NCBI GenBank assembly: GCA_921293015.1
Contig: OV121095.1
Span: forward strand, 40,397,484 to 40,461,483
Direction of reading: 5' to 3'
Source: Phorcus lineatus
Taxonomy: Eukaryota; Mollusca; Gastropoda; Trochida; Trochidae
DNA length: 64,000 nt
A program made the position numbers and the translations under genes. The notes beneath the pieces are model-generated. The model was not told the DNA's origin. It saw only the letters and a program-made list of their open reading frames with translations, and did no database searches. Each line of letters starts with the position of its first letter. Position 1 is the stretch's first letter. Shown here one piece after another: positions 23,101 through 35,973 of this stretch.

Positions 23101-26100
23101 TTTTACATTAGACATTTGACAAGTCGAACTTTAAATCACAATCAGGCACTTGGTGTTCGTGGGTGTTTCACAGGTGGATCAGAACATGTTGATCATCTCT
23201 GCGAACACCTGGTGTCATTATATTCATCTTAACCACAATGCCCCTATTGGCCACGAGTTATAAAATCAATAGTACCTATTTCCTAAAATTTTGATATGAT
23301 AATTAGTTGTATCTTGTCTTGCTGATTCGCGATTTGAAAACTTCATTTGAACCGTAAGGTTGGAACTTAATCAATCTTAACGGATCAGAATGGTGGGGCC
23401 TGGTGTTGTTAGTGAGCTAACCTTATCGGTTCAGAATTATGAGGCCATGTGTTGTTAGTGAGCTCACCTTATCGGATCAGAATGGTGGAGCCTGGTGTTG
23501 TTAGTGAGCTAACCTTATCGGTTCAGAATTATGAGGCCATGTGTTGTTTGTGAGCTAACCTTATAGGTTCAGAATTATGAGGCCTGGTATTGTTTGTGAG
23601 CTAACCTTATCGGTTCAGAATTATGAGGCCTGGTGTTGTTTGTGAGCTAACCTTATAGGTTCAGAATTATGAGGCCTGGTGTTGTTTGTGAGCTAACCTT
23701 ATCGGTTCAGAATTATGAGGCCTGGTGTTGTTTGTGAGCTAACCTTATCGGTTCAGAATTATGAGGCCATGTGTCGTTAGTGAGCTAACCTTATCGGTTC
23801 AGAATTATGAGGCCATGTGTTGTTAGTTAGCTAACCTTATCGGTTCAGAATTATGAGGCCTGGTATTGTTTGTGAGCTAACCTTATCGGTTCAGAATTAT
23901 GAGGCCTGGTGTTGTTTGTGAGCTAACCTTATCGGTTCAGAATTATGAGGCCATGTGTTGTTTGTGAGCTAACCTTATCGGTTCAGAATTATGAGGCCTG
24001 GTGTTGTTTGTGAGCTCACCTTATCGGTTCAGAATTATGAGGCCATGTGTTGTTTGTGAGCTAACCTTATCGGTTCAGAATTATGAGGCCTGGTGTTGTT
24101 TGTGAGCTCACCTTATCGGTTCAGAATTATGAGGCCTGGTGTTGTTTGTGAGCTCACCTTATCGGTTCAGAAGGATCGTTACTGTCCTCGGTCAGTTGTC
24201 CCCAATCAAACGTCAGCATTCTCCAGGTGAAGACGCCCAAGGAGCGTACAGAAGGGCCGGTACCAGTCCTTAGGTTTGCAGGGTTGATGTATGCAATGTT
24301 TGGGAAGGGCACAATCCTCTGGTTAGTTGAGATTCGGTCCAACAGTGGTTCAATCCATCCTGATATACATCAACAATCAACAAATCACAAACGAACACAC
24401 CAAATGTAGGTGCCGAACAAACATTAAAATATCGTAGGCTACTTCAAGCCTTCAAGCAATGGAAAATCTAGTAGATATAATTGGCTAAATACAACATGAC
24501 TTAACTAAAAATCATTAAGAAAATAGGGAGTTTTTTCTTGCGGGACATTGCAAAGGTAATTCAGCAGAATTTGTAGAAAAAGATAGAGGCAATTACTAAC
24601 ATGTATGTTCTCAAAGTGATTTGTTATTTGGGAAGTTAGTCTTTCAAGTTCACAGGTTGTCATAAAACATAACATTTTCATTACTAGAAACTCATACATA
24701 CATTTACATTTTTACAGCTTTAAGCAACTTAAATTAAAAAAGCCATTAAGAAAATTGCGAATATAACATTGTATGAATAGACATTGCTTTTTAAAAAAAA
24801 TTAAACATGATAATCAGGTTTCATTCAAAACTATCTATTGTCGAGATATGAATTTGAACAGAAAGAAATAAAGATAACTACCCGGGAAGCATTCAATGTG
24901 TGAGTCAAGAAATATCAGAGCAGGTCCCTCGGCTACGTCATTTCCGGCAAGCCTCGCTCTGATCAGTCCCTGCTGCTCTTTGAGTCGGACTATTTTCACT
25001 TTACCCAGTTTGTGCATGTACACCTTTAGTGGACTCTTCAGGTAGTCTGTCAAACGTGAAACAGATAGGCTTAAGACTACATTTGATGCACATATACTGC
25101 AAACAAGGAAAGTCATTTTATACCTGAATAACGAACATAAAACGTTGAACAATGAAACCTTAAGCTTGTATTACGGAAAATTGCCGTAGTGTTATGTAAC
25201 TTCTATTAAAGAATAGGTCTTCAGATGAAAACGAGCATCGTCTTCAACCCAGGTGGTCGTCACATAATCGTTGAAGGCCGAGATTCTGTCACCGTCTGGA
25301 CTAGCTTCCATCACCTCAATCCGGGTATCTTGTACTAGATCGGGGGGAGCATAGGGAGGGCTGCAGCTCGTCTGACATGTTTATTGACTTGAGGATCGTT
25401 CCTTCTATCCAACCTGACGCCACAGAGCTTGAGATAAATGGAAAAAAACCATCCTCTACATTCTACACTGTGAGTGAAGAGTCTATTGTAGGTTTCTTGC
25501 GTCTTTTTGGGCAGCAGGGAAAAGGCAACAGGGTAAATCTTGCCAGACACAAGGTAGTGGATGAAATACACCTGGTGCCACAGACTGGGGCACACAAAGA
25601 ATTTCTTTCCATGTATAAAGTGTCAGCTTTACTCATGATATCCAACATCTCGGTTGTCGCAGGACCAGGATCTTGTTGTCGATGCCCTCATCAACAATCA
25701 GGAACTGTCTGTCATCAGATGTCAACCATATGCAATAATTATCTGACTTTGGGCCTGACCCATTTCCTATATTGGGGTGTCACCTTTTTCCTGAAAATAT
25801 AGTGTAGGCACATTTGGGATGTAGGCAGAATGAGACTCAACCGGTCAAGATCCAAACTTGGGACGTTGTCAAGGCTTGTAATGTAATTGATCGTTTGTCT
25901 GGGGGCAGGGGGTTCGTTCCAAGAGGAATATACTTCTCAGACTTGCTTACCATTGATAAAATATATACAGCAGCACTACCGAAGCTTCTGATAATAACCC
26001 AATTTCCGTTTCTCGTTTCACGAGTTTACAGAACTTTCTACATTTTCATATTCCCTGAAAGTCAAATTAATCTTACTGAAAAAGAGACCTTCAAATGATC

Positions 26101-28461
26101 AAGCCCGCTATTTCATACTGGGTAAAATTATATAAAAAAAGGCTCATCACTTTTTACAAGTTTTACAACATTAGAGATTATAAACTATATGCATCGCTAG
26201 AATATGTACACATTTACAAATGATTTATGATAAGAATAATTAACATTATGCTTTTAATGCTGGTGCATGTTCACCTCTCATTCTTGTCTTAATTTACAGA
26301 TTTTACGCTCTTCTTTATGAAGATGTCAAATCTAAATCAACCAAATCATGACCCTCACTAACAATTTCCAAGTGAGCATTGTTATTATCAAGTACTAATG
26401 TCATACAAGTATAAACTGGAATTTCCCCTTGAATTCCGTTTCCACAAACAATACCCGTACTGGAGATTCCTTAAAGTAAAACGATCTGTCTCTAACGCTC
26501 ACGGCGCCTACTAATATATAGTTATTAGACTATTTACCATAAGTCGATGCATCATCAACTAGAATTATCTCCTTCAATAAGCGCGGTGGTGATTGGTCAA
26601 TGACGCTATGGACCGACCGTAAAAGCACCGACCAAGCCTCGTTGTGGAAGCAAATTATTACACTGGCCATGGGAAGATCCTCCCGGTATTTTCTGTCTTT
26701 GCATCTGGAACGATATTACATAAGTATATTTTCAACTTGTATGTACTTTGTACAGTGACCAGTTTGTCTCAAATAAGATGCGTAGCCAGCTAACCGTTTA
26801 TCACCTTTTTATCCCAATATTAAAATCTTCGAACATGGATAGTGGCAAAACAGTATGGTATGGTGAGAAGAGATGTGAGTGGGTGTGTGTGCGTGTGGGT
26901 GTGGGTGTGTGTGGGGGTGTGCGCGCGCGTGCGTGTGTGTGTCTATATCTTATGTTTTATAGAACACACGGTGTCTTAACAAAGCGATCTCATTCCTGAC
27001 TAACTGAGGAATCGCTAGCGGAGATAAAAATGTAAAGTGAAGTGAAAATGCCGTATAAGATTGTATTCACATGCTGACAAAACAAGCCTTTGATCAGATT
27101 TGGTACTGAGATACATTATAACATGTGTCGTTGCAAAAATTATAACTGAATTTTTTTTCTTAATTTTGAAATCTATGTAAAAATAAATTGTCGGATTCTT
27201 TGGAAAAATTTCTCTTTCCGGCTTGGGACTTGAACGCTTAGAGTCAAAATTTGTTTTTAATTTGAATGATGATGTGCAATGACATTAACGTGTATCATGA
27301 TTAAAGATTTTGAAAACGTGTGTGTCGAATTTGCTGTTTCTGGGGAAAAAGTGTGTAAGAAGATTTTAGCGATTTATGTCTGGATTATTAATTGTTTACT
27401 GTCGGTTAGTTACCGATCAAATTCATCACGGATATCAATTCATTCGAAAAAAAACTGTTCTCACTTTTCATAAGATAAATTATTGATATATGAAACAATT
27501 AAAGAAACGCTATCAATAAATAAAAAGTATCTGTCAGAAAGCAGTTGTTGAATAAATGAATGAAATAATGATATTTCAACAGCCAGGTTATATGCGTTTA
27601 ATCATTACTTACGCTTGAAATCTATTATCCCTGATATGTCGATGTACAGATACCAGTTGACTCGCCTCCTCGTTGAACCCATGGAGTTTCACGTTTAGGT
27701 TTTCAATTTTCACCTGCTCCCCCCATTCACCTGTAATAATTTCGAAATTTCATAGTATTCGTTGTGTTCGTTAAATATCTATACTCTTTGAAGAGTTTCG
27801 GAGCCACCTTTGTCTATATTTCCATTGTTTCTATTTTAACGTATTCTACTTAAAATGATAAAAAGAGTAAAAATCATGTTTATAGTTAAAGAAAATTAAT
27901 CTCAGCTTACAGATACATAAATATACCATTCAAAATAAATATAAGACGAATAATGTGTTTGGTATAGCAGTAAATCTTCTTTCTCTAAGCTGAAAGAATT
28001 TCTCTTAATGATCATCGTGTAAAAAACATTTGTACTACATCAATCTTACCTGGACCTTCGTTCTTGAAGTCCTTGACAAAAGGGGGATAACTCACATTGA
28101 AATCTTTCACTATTTCGTCATCCACATAATACAAATCACTGAGATTTGCTCTCAGATTCTGTCCACCTTGTGCTTCCTTCCTGGCCTCTTCAATAACTTC
28201 CATATTTCCCGGATCTTTCTGTTCATTTTTTTTCATTTTGGGAAGTGTCTTAAAATCACTAGAACGTCGCTGTGGCGTAGGTCTACCTTCTTCTGACGGC
28301 GACTTATGAGTATTGATTCTTAATAGGATATTTCCTTCATTAGACTGACTTCTTTCCAACTGTTCATCGGCGTAACTTACAAGAGAGCGGGTTATATACA
28401 GGAACAGTAGCATTCCTACAAACGTTATGATCCTTAGGTATTTTCGTTTAATTCGCCACAT
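17138..28461 (-). CDS. Polypeptide N-acetylgalactosaminyltransferase (GT27), complete
   Basis: This Golgi type II membrane enzyme starts mucin-type O-glycosylation by moving GalNAc from UDP-GalNAc to Ser/Thr. Eleven exons join to 613 aa: 28050-28461, 27613-27730, 26538-26704, 24882-25046, 24158-24359, 22885-23002, 22306-22488, 21568-21693, 19571-19657, 18008-18133, 17138-17275. The start ATG at 28461 gives a short basic N-terminus and an anchor helix at about 11-24, then a stem. Catalytic domain: [16 protein letters not shown], the metal-binding DSH (D280, H282), [17 protein letters not shown] (384-388; the norm is WGGEN), GHIFRKR with H412, and [10 protein letters not shown]. The C-terminal ricin-type lectin domain (about 498-605) has [14 protein letters not shown] and QKW motifs. 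Length suits the family. Introns hold a Tc1 element, a MULE fossil and a splice-donor minisatellite. The isoform class cannot be told. Confidence 0.95.
18244..18372. repeat. 31-bp tandem repeat, CCCCCGGGAAA units
   Basis: About four units of CCCCCGGGAAACATATTATA type with period 31, plus a diverged fifth copy in which CCCGGG is CCATGGG. It lies in intron 9 of the GalNAc-transferase gene. An open frame through it is only the repeat read in frame. Confidence 0.85.
19779..21260 (-). mobile_element. Tc1/mariner-type DNA transposon, inactive
   Basis: It is bounded by TA dinucleotides. The ends are inverted copies: left CATTTGGAAAAAGGTTAAGC, and right, read on the minus strand, CATATGGAAAAAAGCACCCC. 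The 1,482-bp length and the broken transposase inside fit the Tc1 group. It sits in intron 8 of the GalNAc-transferase gene in the same orientation. Exact ends are inferred by eye. Confidence 0.75.
20082..20996 (-). pseudogene. Broken Tc1-like transposase
   Basis: Pieces in three frames run in the right order: an N-terminal helix-turn-helix start ([20 protein letters not shown]), a middle part with [10 protein letters not shown] (first catalytic Asp), [13 protein letters not shown] in another frame (second Asp), and [11 protein letters not shown] in a third (the Glu), ending near 20082. At least two frameshifts separate them. The DD34E order is visible but the gene cannot make a full enzyme. 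Confidence 0.88.
23377..24168 (-). repeat. 46-bp minisatellite that repeats an exon end and its splice donor
   Basis: On the minus strand each unit reads TCTGAACCGATAAG, then GTTAGC or GTGAGC, then about 26 further bases. Seventeen such junctions occur; the one nearest the exon (boundary at 24158) is the real 5' splice site of GalNAc-transferase exon 5, and the other sixteen lie in the intron. Three decoys keep GTGAGC exactly (near 23467, 24017 and 24109); the rest have GTTAGC. Use of a decoy would read into an in-frame stop at once (TGA) or within the first unit (TAA). Confidence 0.92.
25195..25790 (-). pseudogene. Fossil MULE-type transposase fragment
   Basis: Order and wording fit the MULE/FLYWCH-associated transposase family: [15 protein letters not shown], then in another frame a piece with [12 protein letters not shown], then [20 protein letters not shown] and [14 protein letters not shown], and further down [17 protein letters not shown] in another frame. 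Several frameshifts and stops separate the parts, so it is dead. It lies in intron 3 of the GalNAc-transferase gene. The assignment is from memory of family motifs. Confidence 0.65.
26879..26944. repeat. (GT)n-rich microsatellite
   Basis: An interrupted GTGTGTGTG/GTGCGTGTGGGT tract of about 66 bases in intron 2 of the GalNAc-transferase gene. Confidence 0.9.
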
Positions 28462-29304
28462 GTTTCACCTTCAAAGATTATCCCATTTCATCAATATCCC
28501 CTTGGAGAAACGACGAATCTTAAAGCTTGTTTTTCTACGAAAGTTGAAAGTCGTTCCATCATCACAAGAATTATCTTACTAAAGGGATTGTTAGTCATAA
28601 GCACAGAACAGAAGAATCCATGGAATAAGCGTACTCACACGTGTATAATGCTGCCTACGTCGTGTAGGCCTATCGTCTTTGTAACGTATTCATATCACTT
28701 GTCAATAAAGGCTTTCTTGAATGGCGTATTCGGACCATCTCAATAGATATGTTTGTAATTATCCACTAGAACGCTTGAATATTGAATCAAGCCATGTCAG
28801 CTATCTTATGTGATAAACAATATAAAAACGTTGCATTGTTTATGAAAGTAAAACATGAAGGCACATTGAATATGCAACAATATTGATAGTTTCCATGTTA
28901 CTACTATGCGCAAAATGTTTATGGAAATGAAAGAGTTACACAAATGTTATGACGATTTAAAAGAAAGTGCGTTTTATATACCTTTTTCTGATATTCCAAA
29001 ACAGTTAGTCCTAAAACCCGAAATTATGACTTTACAAACCCTGCTGGCGACACCTTGCTTTTAAGATGGCGTCTTATAGTTTGCAACTAACAGAAGGCGA
29101 TCTGGCCATATACTTGTCAAACTCCACACGTGTTGCCCACGATCGATTGAAGAAATATCATGAGTGGGTCGGATTCTAACAGTTGCAAATAATCAGGGGT
29201 TTATTTACATATTTTTCTCTATTTTTGTCTACGTTTTCATAATTTGATACGAAATTGATATTTCTGCAATTCTTTAATAAAAAATCATTCATTCGTTTAT
29301 GCGT

Positions 29305-29480
29305 TTGTCTGTCTGTCTGTCTGTCTGTCTATCTACCGTCCCCCATTATTTATCATTGTTTATTGATTGATTGATTCATTTATTTGTTTATTTATTTATT
29401 ATTTTTCATTCATTCATTCATTCATTCATTCATTCATTTATTTATTTTTCATTTATTAATTCTTTTTTCATTTATTTATA
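29305..29480. repeat. Compound tetranucleotide microsatellite
   Basis: (GTCT)n at 29305-29330 is followed by GATT, TTTA and (ATTC)n tracts to about 29480. Confidence 0.9.
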
Positions 29481-30297
29481 GTTAACAAATCATCAAAGAC
29501 AGACATACGTCGCAACATTTTAAATATTCATTAGTTTACATGGTATCATATTCTCAAGAACATTTATAAGAATTAACAAATGAAAAAGTTTTTATTATTG
29601 TCTTGAATGATAATATTTTTTATTAATTAAATTGCAAAAAGTGACGATACGAGACGTTTACAATTAAGTAGATACCTAAATAATGGATATTTCATTGGCA
29701 GGACATTCATGGGGATAAATCCATATTCAGTATGCACCCAAGAACATAGTACATGGTGAAAATATTGCTATGTCTGTTATGTTGATAAATATGTAAAATA
29801 AAAAAGAATTTCGATTACAAGACTCTCATTTTTCAATACCAAAAAAAACTTTCCCTTAGAATTTGAAAAAAATAGAAATATCAAATCATTTTCCCTTACC
29901 ATGAAGGTCCATCAAGAGTATGTTTGATGATTTTTGTGTGGCTTAAATTAGTGTCAAAATACCTTATGTCCTGAGCTAAATTCAAATCGCCCCACTTCTT
30001 TGTCTACTGGATGTCAAATCACAATTTACAAACTGAAAAACTGCCATAGAAACGTTAGGAATTTTAAATCCATATAGTCCAGGTTACAACTATTTTAATT
30101 AAATGATCTACTTAAAACAGCAAGGAAATATTTGTATTTGTGTATTTGGTAAATTACTTTCCAAAACTACGTTTGAGTCATTAGCGCGCCCCACAGTCCA
30201 GTTTTCGATCACTTATCAAGACTTTAACCTGTTTATTGTCACAGTACTGAACCTATTAGCACTAAGATAATGATTTTCAGAAACAAACACTACTTAT

Positions 30298-30421
30298 AGC
30301 TACTATAGCGCCATTTATAATGTTTGATATACGCAAACTACTCTTATTGTTAGGGTGGAAGTTAGCCACTATAGCGCCATTTATAATTTTTGATATACGC
30401 AAACTACTCCTACTGTTAGGT
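30298..30421. repeat. 66-bp tandem duplication
   Basis: CTATAGCGCCATTTATAAT followed by TTTGATATACGCAAACTACT occurs at 30303 and again at 30369 with few changes. Confidence 0.85.
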
Positions 30422-32141
30422 TCGAATTCGTTCTCAAAACAGGATGTATTCTGTAGTCTCCGTGGCTGTAACGATGTGATTAAGCAAGGGATTGACCTTG
30501 CTCTATCGGCTCCGAGTTTGGGTGGCGACAGTTTTCGGGGCTCTTTTAACGGAATGAGTCATGAGGCCATAAATGGTGCTTTAATGAACGTTCAAATGTC
30601 TGGCGTCTCCATATTGTCTATCTAACCTATGGCGACGTTTCTAAGTTGCAACCAAGTTGCGGCATTATGATAACCTCTTTTCCAATAAGAATCTAATGAG
30701 AAACTTTGAAACAACGTTCCCTTGCTCCTTTCACAAGTGAATTTACTTTTACTTTTTCTTAAAGTTGCGTTTGCGAAAACGTCTTCAAATTCTTCTTAAC
30801 AATCTAATATCTCGTTTTCGCTTATTGCTGTAAACAGACATATGACAAGGATGTTTTTGAAAGAAATATAGTTGTATCATTAAGTAGTTTCAACAAGAGT
30901 GCACAATTCTTTACTCTCGACTATGCATCATTTGTAGTGAAGTGTGCAAGCGTTCATGAGCAAATAATAAATTCAACTCTTAATGACATATATAACATAA
31001 CCTAGTTTTATAAATGTCACTTTAAGATTTTAAAGCATAGCGTTTATGCTTAATCAGTCACCGCCTGGGAGTTTAGTCGTTTATGACTTTGCATTTGAAT
31101 ATCTAACACGTTTTTAGATAAGATTTGAAAGTTAATCGTAAAAAGGAAACAATTTAATCGTTAAAAGATCAGTATTTTCAAAACGTATAACTTGTGTCAA
31201 TCTTTCTCTTTATATTGGTTTTGAGTGTACATAAATATCCTGACGATAATAAAAGTTATTACATGTTTTATCGAGAACCGTATCCAAAGTGTTTTTTCAC
31301 ATCACCAGAGATTCAAAATCAATTTCTCCATCTCATATGACTTCAATCATGGATTCTTGTAGGAAAGCCTTACGGTCCAATCCATTTCGAACTTAAGATC
31401 ACATTTATAATTTTGATAGTGTTTTCACCAATGAGACTCCATTGATAAAAATCTTTTTATTACATGGTTGCACAGAAACGTTTAGTGTATAAGAATCATA
31501 TGATACAAATTCATAACATTAATTTTCCACTACATTCTGAAAATATAACCATACTTTGTAACAATACTTCAATGTCATGTATCGTAAAAGACAAACACAC
31601 AAGGATAATACTTTTTTTAATTTTCAAATGGTATACATATCACATATCATGTTTCTAGAACTTGAATTGAAATAATATCTTACTGACAACACCTGATTGT
31701 TCGGTATTTCGAAAGAGGATATGTTTTGTTGTCATTGTTTATTACACCAATGCCATTAAGTACTATCATAGTACATAACACATAATGGTGCATTAAAAGA
31801 TCAAGCGCTGTCCACAATGAATTAAATAATCAACTTTTATCAATCATGTGACAAGCGTTGTTCACAAATGCATCATATATTTTTTTATAAATCATTTTCG
31901 AGACACATTTTTAACTCACAATTAAGACATTTAAAATAGACCGGAAGTTCACTGTCACTTAAGGTGAATATAAATAAGTCATGCCAAAAACGTGAGGGCA
32001 ATGAAATTAGATGATTTAGAATGAGTATTGCTGCACTGAAGTTAATGTCAGTCACAAGTATGCGCACGGCAACGCATTGTTGAGTTTTCTTTATACCAGA
32101 GATATTGTAGCAAGTTCTGATTATTCTGGTGAGCAGTGACA

Positions 32142-35100
32142 ATGGTTAAGGCATCACAACGAATCGATGGAGGATATGGCTGGATCATCGTTGGGGGTAT
32201 GTGCATGTATCAACATATTTGCATAAATCAAAAATTATTTTGAATAATACAAATGAAGCAAATAAATGTAGCGTTTTCACACAGCTGCATTCCTGTGTGC
32301 AGTTACAAGCTAAAAGCAAACGCCCTGTACTTTGTTCTTTCTTTGGGGCATCATAGCATAGCAGAAACGAACCTTTTGTGTTTTCACGTCATTAATGATA
32401 ATGACGGGCATAGTTTATACACCATATTTCCTTGAAACGACACTAGAAGGTCGTACGAGTGACCAGGGTTAAGCTGACATAAACTTCGATTAAGTTTTAT
32501 CTTTGTCAAACTTCAATTCAGTGATCAAAAGCGTCCAACAGTATTCATTTGGTTTATTTTCTGTTCGATATAAATTTAGCGAATATTTCATGATTATTCA
32601 TTGATATTTAACATACAACCTTTTACTGCGAACATATTCAGCTTAGATATTATTAGATATATGTCTAAACAGCAATGTTGAAAAAAAGAAATTAATTTAT
32701 ATGTACTGATTGATAATTGCTTGATGAGTGTATCTGGTGTGTGTTGTCTATGTGTGTTGTCATTTTAAGGAACATATGTGAATATAATCAGCTAACTACA
32801 GCATATTCTATGCACAGAAAATGTATACCCATATCACTATATAATTTCAGTTTAAATATTTCTGAGTGTCTTTACATCTTAGAAACAATACCTGGAACTT
32901 ATCGTTGTCTGTTGAAGCATGTTTCGTGAACAATCTGCTGGTGGTTGGGCTAGTGAAGACCTACGGAATACTGTACGTGCAGTTCATGAAGGAGTTTAAA
33001 GCCTCAGCGTCTGTCACCTCGCTCATCCTCGGAATAAAAGCGGCACTTTTCAGCGTCTCGGGTAAATGTACCTTAAAGTATACATGTTAGATAAATTTCC
33101 CTGTATGATAAGTGTCAGGTAAATGTACCTGTATTATATGTGTAAGGTTAATGTACTTGTTTAATAAGTTTAATAAAATGTGTCAGATTGATTAAAGCTT
33201 AAAGAGTATGTTTTATGATTTATTATGCATAATTAATATTACAAATACTGTACGTCCCGAGTTAAGGTAAAATTGCCTCCCTGAATTTGCATCTTAATCA
33301 TATTCCTTTTGTTGCGTCCTTGGTTGGATGTTATTTTTGACAGAAAATACACTGTTGGAATATTCTTCTCCATTACAATCGGGTCGTGTTCACTTGTGGC
33401 TTAAACGATTACATTCAAATTGAATTGAAGCATTTACCAAAAATATTATTATGAAAAATAAGAATTATATTGCCAAGATGTTTTGCTAATTACAATGCTT
33501 TTTGCTTTTTGAAGGTCTGCTGGTATTCAGTGTGTTAATCTCCCGGGTCTCCACTAGAAAGGTGGCGCTCTTGGGAGCAGCCTTGACGTCAGGGGGAACC
33601 ATTATAAGCATTTTTGCTGACAACGTTGGTTTTACCGTCTTCTCACAGAGTGTTCTCACAGGTTAACTGTTTCAATCTGTTGATGTTGGTGACGAATATA
33701 ACTGTCTTCGTTTAAGTTCTTGATATAAACGGCATTTGCAATCAGTAAGAAATATGATGTCATCCACATAGACGAAATGGAAACATCTTTCTCACTGTCC
33801 TCTTACATTTGGATGTTATTATTTTGAAATGCTTAACATAATATGTATTACATTTGGTTACTTGCAATTAAATTGTGTCTATTGTTCTCTTTCAAGGAAT
33901 TGGAAGTGCCTTTGTGTTTTCCCCGGGAATATTTATAATCGGAGAGTACTTCGAGAAGAAACGAGGCCTCGCCATGTCCATAGCTAACTCTGGAGTCAGT
34001 ATCGGTTTGATGATATTACCTCCCCTTATCACCATCATGTTCGAAGAATACGGTTTCAAAGGGGGGCTACTGCTGTTGGGCGGGGTGATGATGCAGACAG
34101 TAGTTGCTAGCGCTCTGTTCCGACCATTCTCCAAGACACCTGCCACCGAGAAGACGAGCAGCGAGAATGCAAGCACAGACAAGGACACGGAAAGCATTTC
34201 TATGATGAAGGTAGCACCAGATAAGGTTCAGATAGACGAAGAACCGGACTCAATGAATCTGCAGCACACTCATAACAATCACAATGGGGACGACCAAACG
34301 AATGGAGGCGATAAGAACTGTTCAGCATGCACAAGTGTGTGGTCCTGTGTAGCAGAATTTCTTAGATCCATGGACTTTTCTCTCTTTCTCAATCCGATTT
34401 TCATCGTCATCCTGGGATTCTCTTTCTTCGGTCTGATAGGTAACGAGCTTGCTGGTATATTCCTTCCAGCTTTAGCACGGGAGAAGGGTCTAGACGATAT
34501 GCAAACAGCCACGCTGCTGACCATAGCAGCGACGCTGGATCTCCTCAGTCGTCTTCTGCCTGGTGTTGTCGCTCACTTCAACATCATGGATCGACCCAAA
34601 CTCATGGTCGTGGCGTTTGTCCTCATGGGAATCACCTTCCAGTTTACTCGCTTCTTCCACTCCTTCGAAACGATGGTCATCTTTGTTGTTATTTATGGAT
34701 CCTTTGCAGGCTTTTTCTTCTCCCTGTTGCCTGTTATGGTTATCGACTTTGTTGGCTTCAAGGCTTTCCCGAAAGCTTTTGGATTTATTCAGATATCACA
34801 AGGGGTCGCAGGATCTGCTGCCTATCCGGTTTTAGGTTGGTACCCATCTTTACTGTATAAAACGAATACATAGGGTTCATTCAAACATTTCCTTGCCGCA
34901 GTTAACATTATAAAAAAAGTTTTTTAAGAGCTTTTCTCAACCTGGTCGCCGTAATCACTTGAGTTTCTGGTAAAGAAAAGTGATTAAACAATAAGACGAA
35001 ATCCGTTACAACATTTGAGCTGATATCTGGTTTCTGGTTTCTTTATTTTTCAGCCATGTTCAAGGACCTGACTGGGAATTACGCCGTCACTTTCCACTTC

Positions 35101-35199
35101 CTAGGAGCGTCTCTGTTGATGGCGTCCGGCATCATTCTCACAGAACCGCTACTACGTAAATTAGGAGCAAAGAAGGCCCGGTTGAATAGTAATCCGTGA
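32142..35199 (+). CDS. Monocarboxylate transporter-like protein (SLC16/MFS), complete
   Basis: Five exons join in frame to 476 aa: 32142-32196, 32918-33061, 33515-33661, 33897-34835 and 35054-35199 (stop TGA 35197-35199); every intron is phase 1. The start ATG at 32142 leads straight to the family's TM1 motif DGGYGW (residues 9-14). Exon 4 carries the TM5 motif YFEKKRGLAMSIANSGVSIG (133-152), a hydrophilic central loop of about 85 residues, and TM7-11. The TM8 pair that matters in human MCT1 (D309/R313) is kept here as D330 and R334 in LDLLSRLLPG. The C-terminal tail is short and basic. Two six-helix halves and this length fit SLC16 well. It most likely works as a plasma-membrane monocarboxylate or related carrier; the substrate is not known. 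It is related to the partial gene at 3765-6190. Confidence 0.94.
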
Positions 35200-35249
35200 A
35201 GGCTTCAGAGTTTTATAGATTCCGTATTTACCACTTGCCCACACACTTG

Positions 35250-35255
35250 AATAAA
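35250..35255 (+). terminator. Poly(A) signal AATAAA of the complete SLC16 gene
   Basis: AATAAA stands 51 bases past the stop codon, a usual distance for a short 3' UTR. Confidence 0.6.
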
Positions 35256-35973
35256 TCTGCGTTGAATTTTATTGTTAACTAATTCTTTGAATATAGTTTA
35301 AAGATTGATATCATGTGTATGGAAGGCCGATTATCTACGAAATACATGCTATAGTGTATAAATCAATCATCGTTATATTCGTTCCCCATATACGACTGAT
35401 GTCCTTGGCAATCTAGGCCGAGCGGATAATCTTCAGGGAATATTTGTGTTGACGTTTGTATATTCTTATATGTTCAGGAAACTGTATTGCAGCTGAACAC
35501 AAACGTCCGAGAAATCTAGCAATAGTTCATGTACGCTTTGTAAGTTTAAGCTGGAGTTCATGTGATCACAAACGCGTCGTATGTGTACAAAATACAGAAT
35601 CCTGGTTGACTTTGTAACAGTTAAATACTTTGGCCCGAAATACCCGACTGCTCAAGGATATTACAAGATCAGTCTCATTCGTGGTCAAATCGTGGAGTAA
35701 TTATCAATCACGGCAGCTTGAATTGGATAACACTGACGGTGGAACAACTCCTCATACAAACATTTGATGTATTGTAAAACGAATTTTGTACTCTTTCCCT
35801 AAACTACGATCAATTTGTTTTTCTTACTCCAGCAATTAGCAATGACTTCAATAAATGATATGGCCCCTCTATATATTAATTACATTCGAGTCACGAATTA
35901 AAAATATTTTGCAATAGATCAATTTTCACGATGTATTCTGACCCTAAAGGATTATCATAACAAAACATGAAAT

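Larger units (their letters stand above)
28462..32141. other. Intergenic stretch between two divergent genes
   Basis: The 5' ends of the GalNAc-transferase gene (-) and the second SLC16 gene (+) face away from each other, so both promoters should lie here. I see simple repeats (29305-29480) and a 66-bp tandem duplication (30298-30421), but no further gene. An open frame at 30320-30625 (+) has no recognisable domain and starts inside the duplication. Confidence 0.5.

Noticed and set aside
30320-30625. 101-codon plus-strand open frame in the divergent intergenic region
   Set aside because: It begins inside a 66-bp tandem duplication (hence its repeated FDIRKLLLLLG) and has no domain or splice support.
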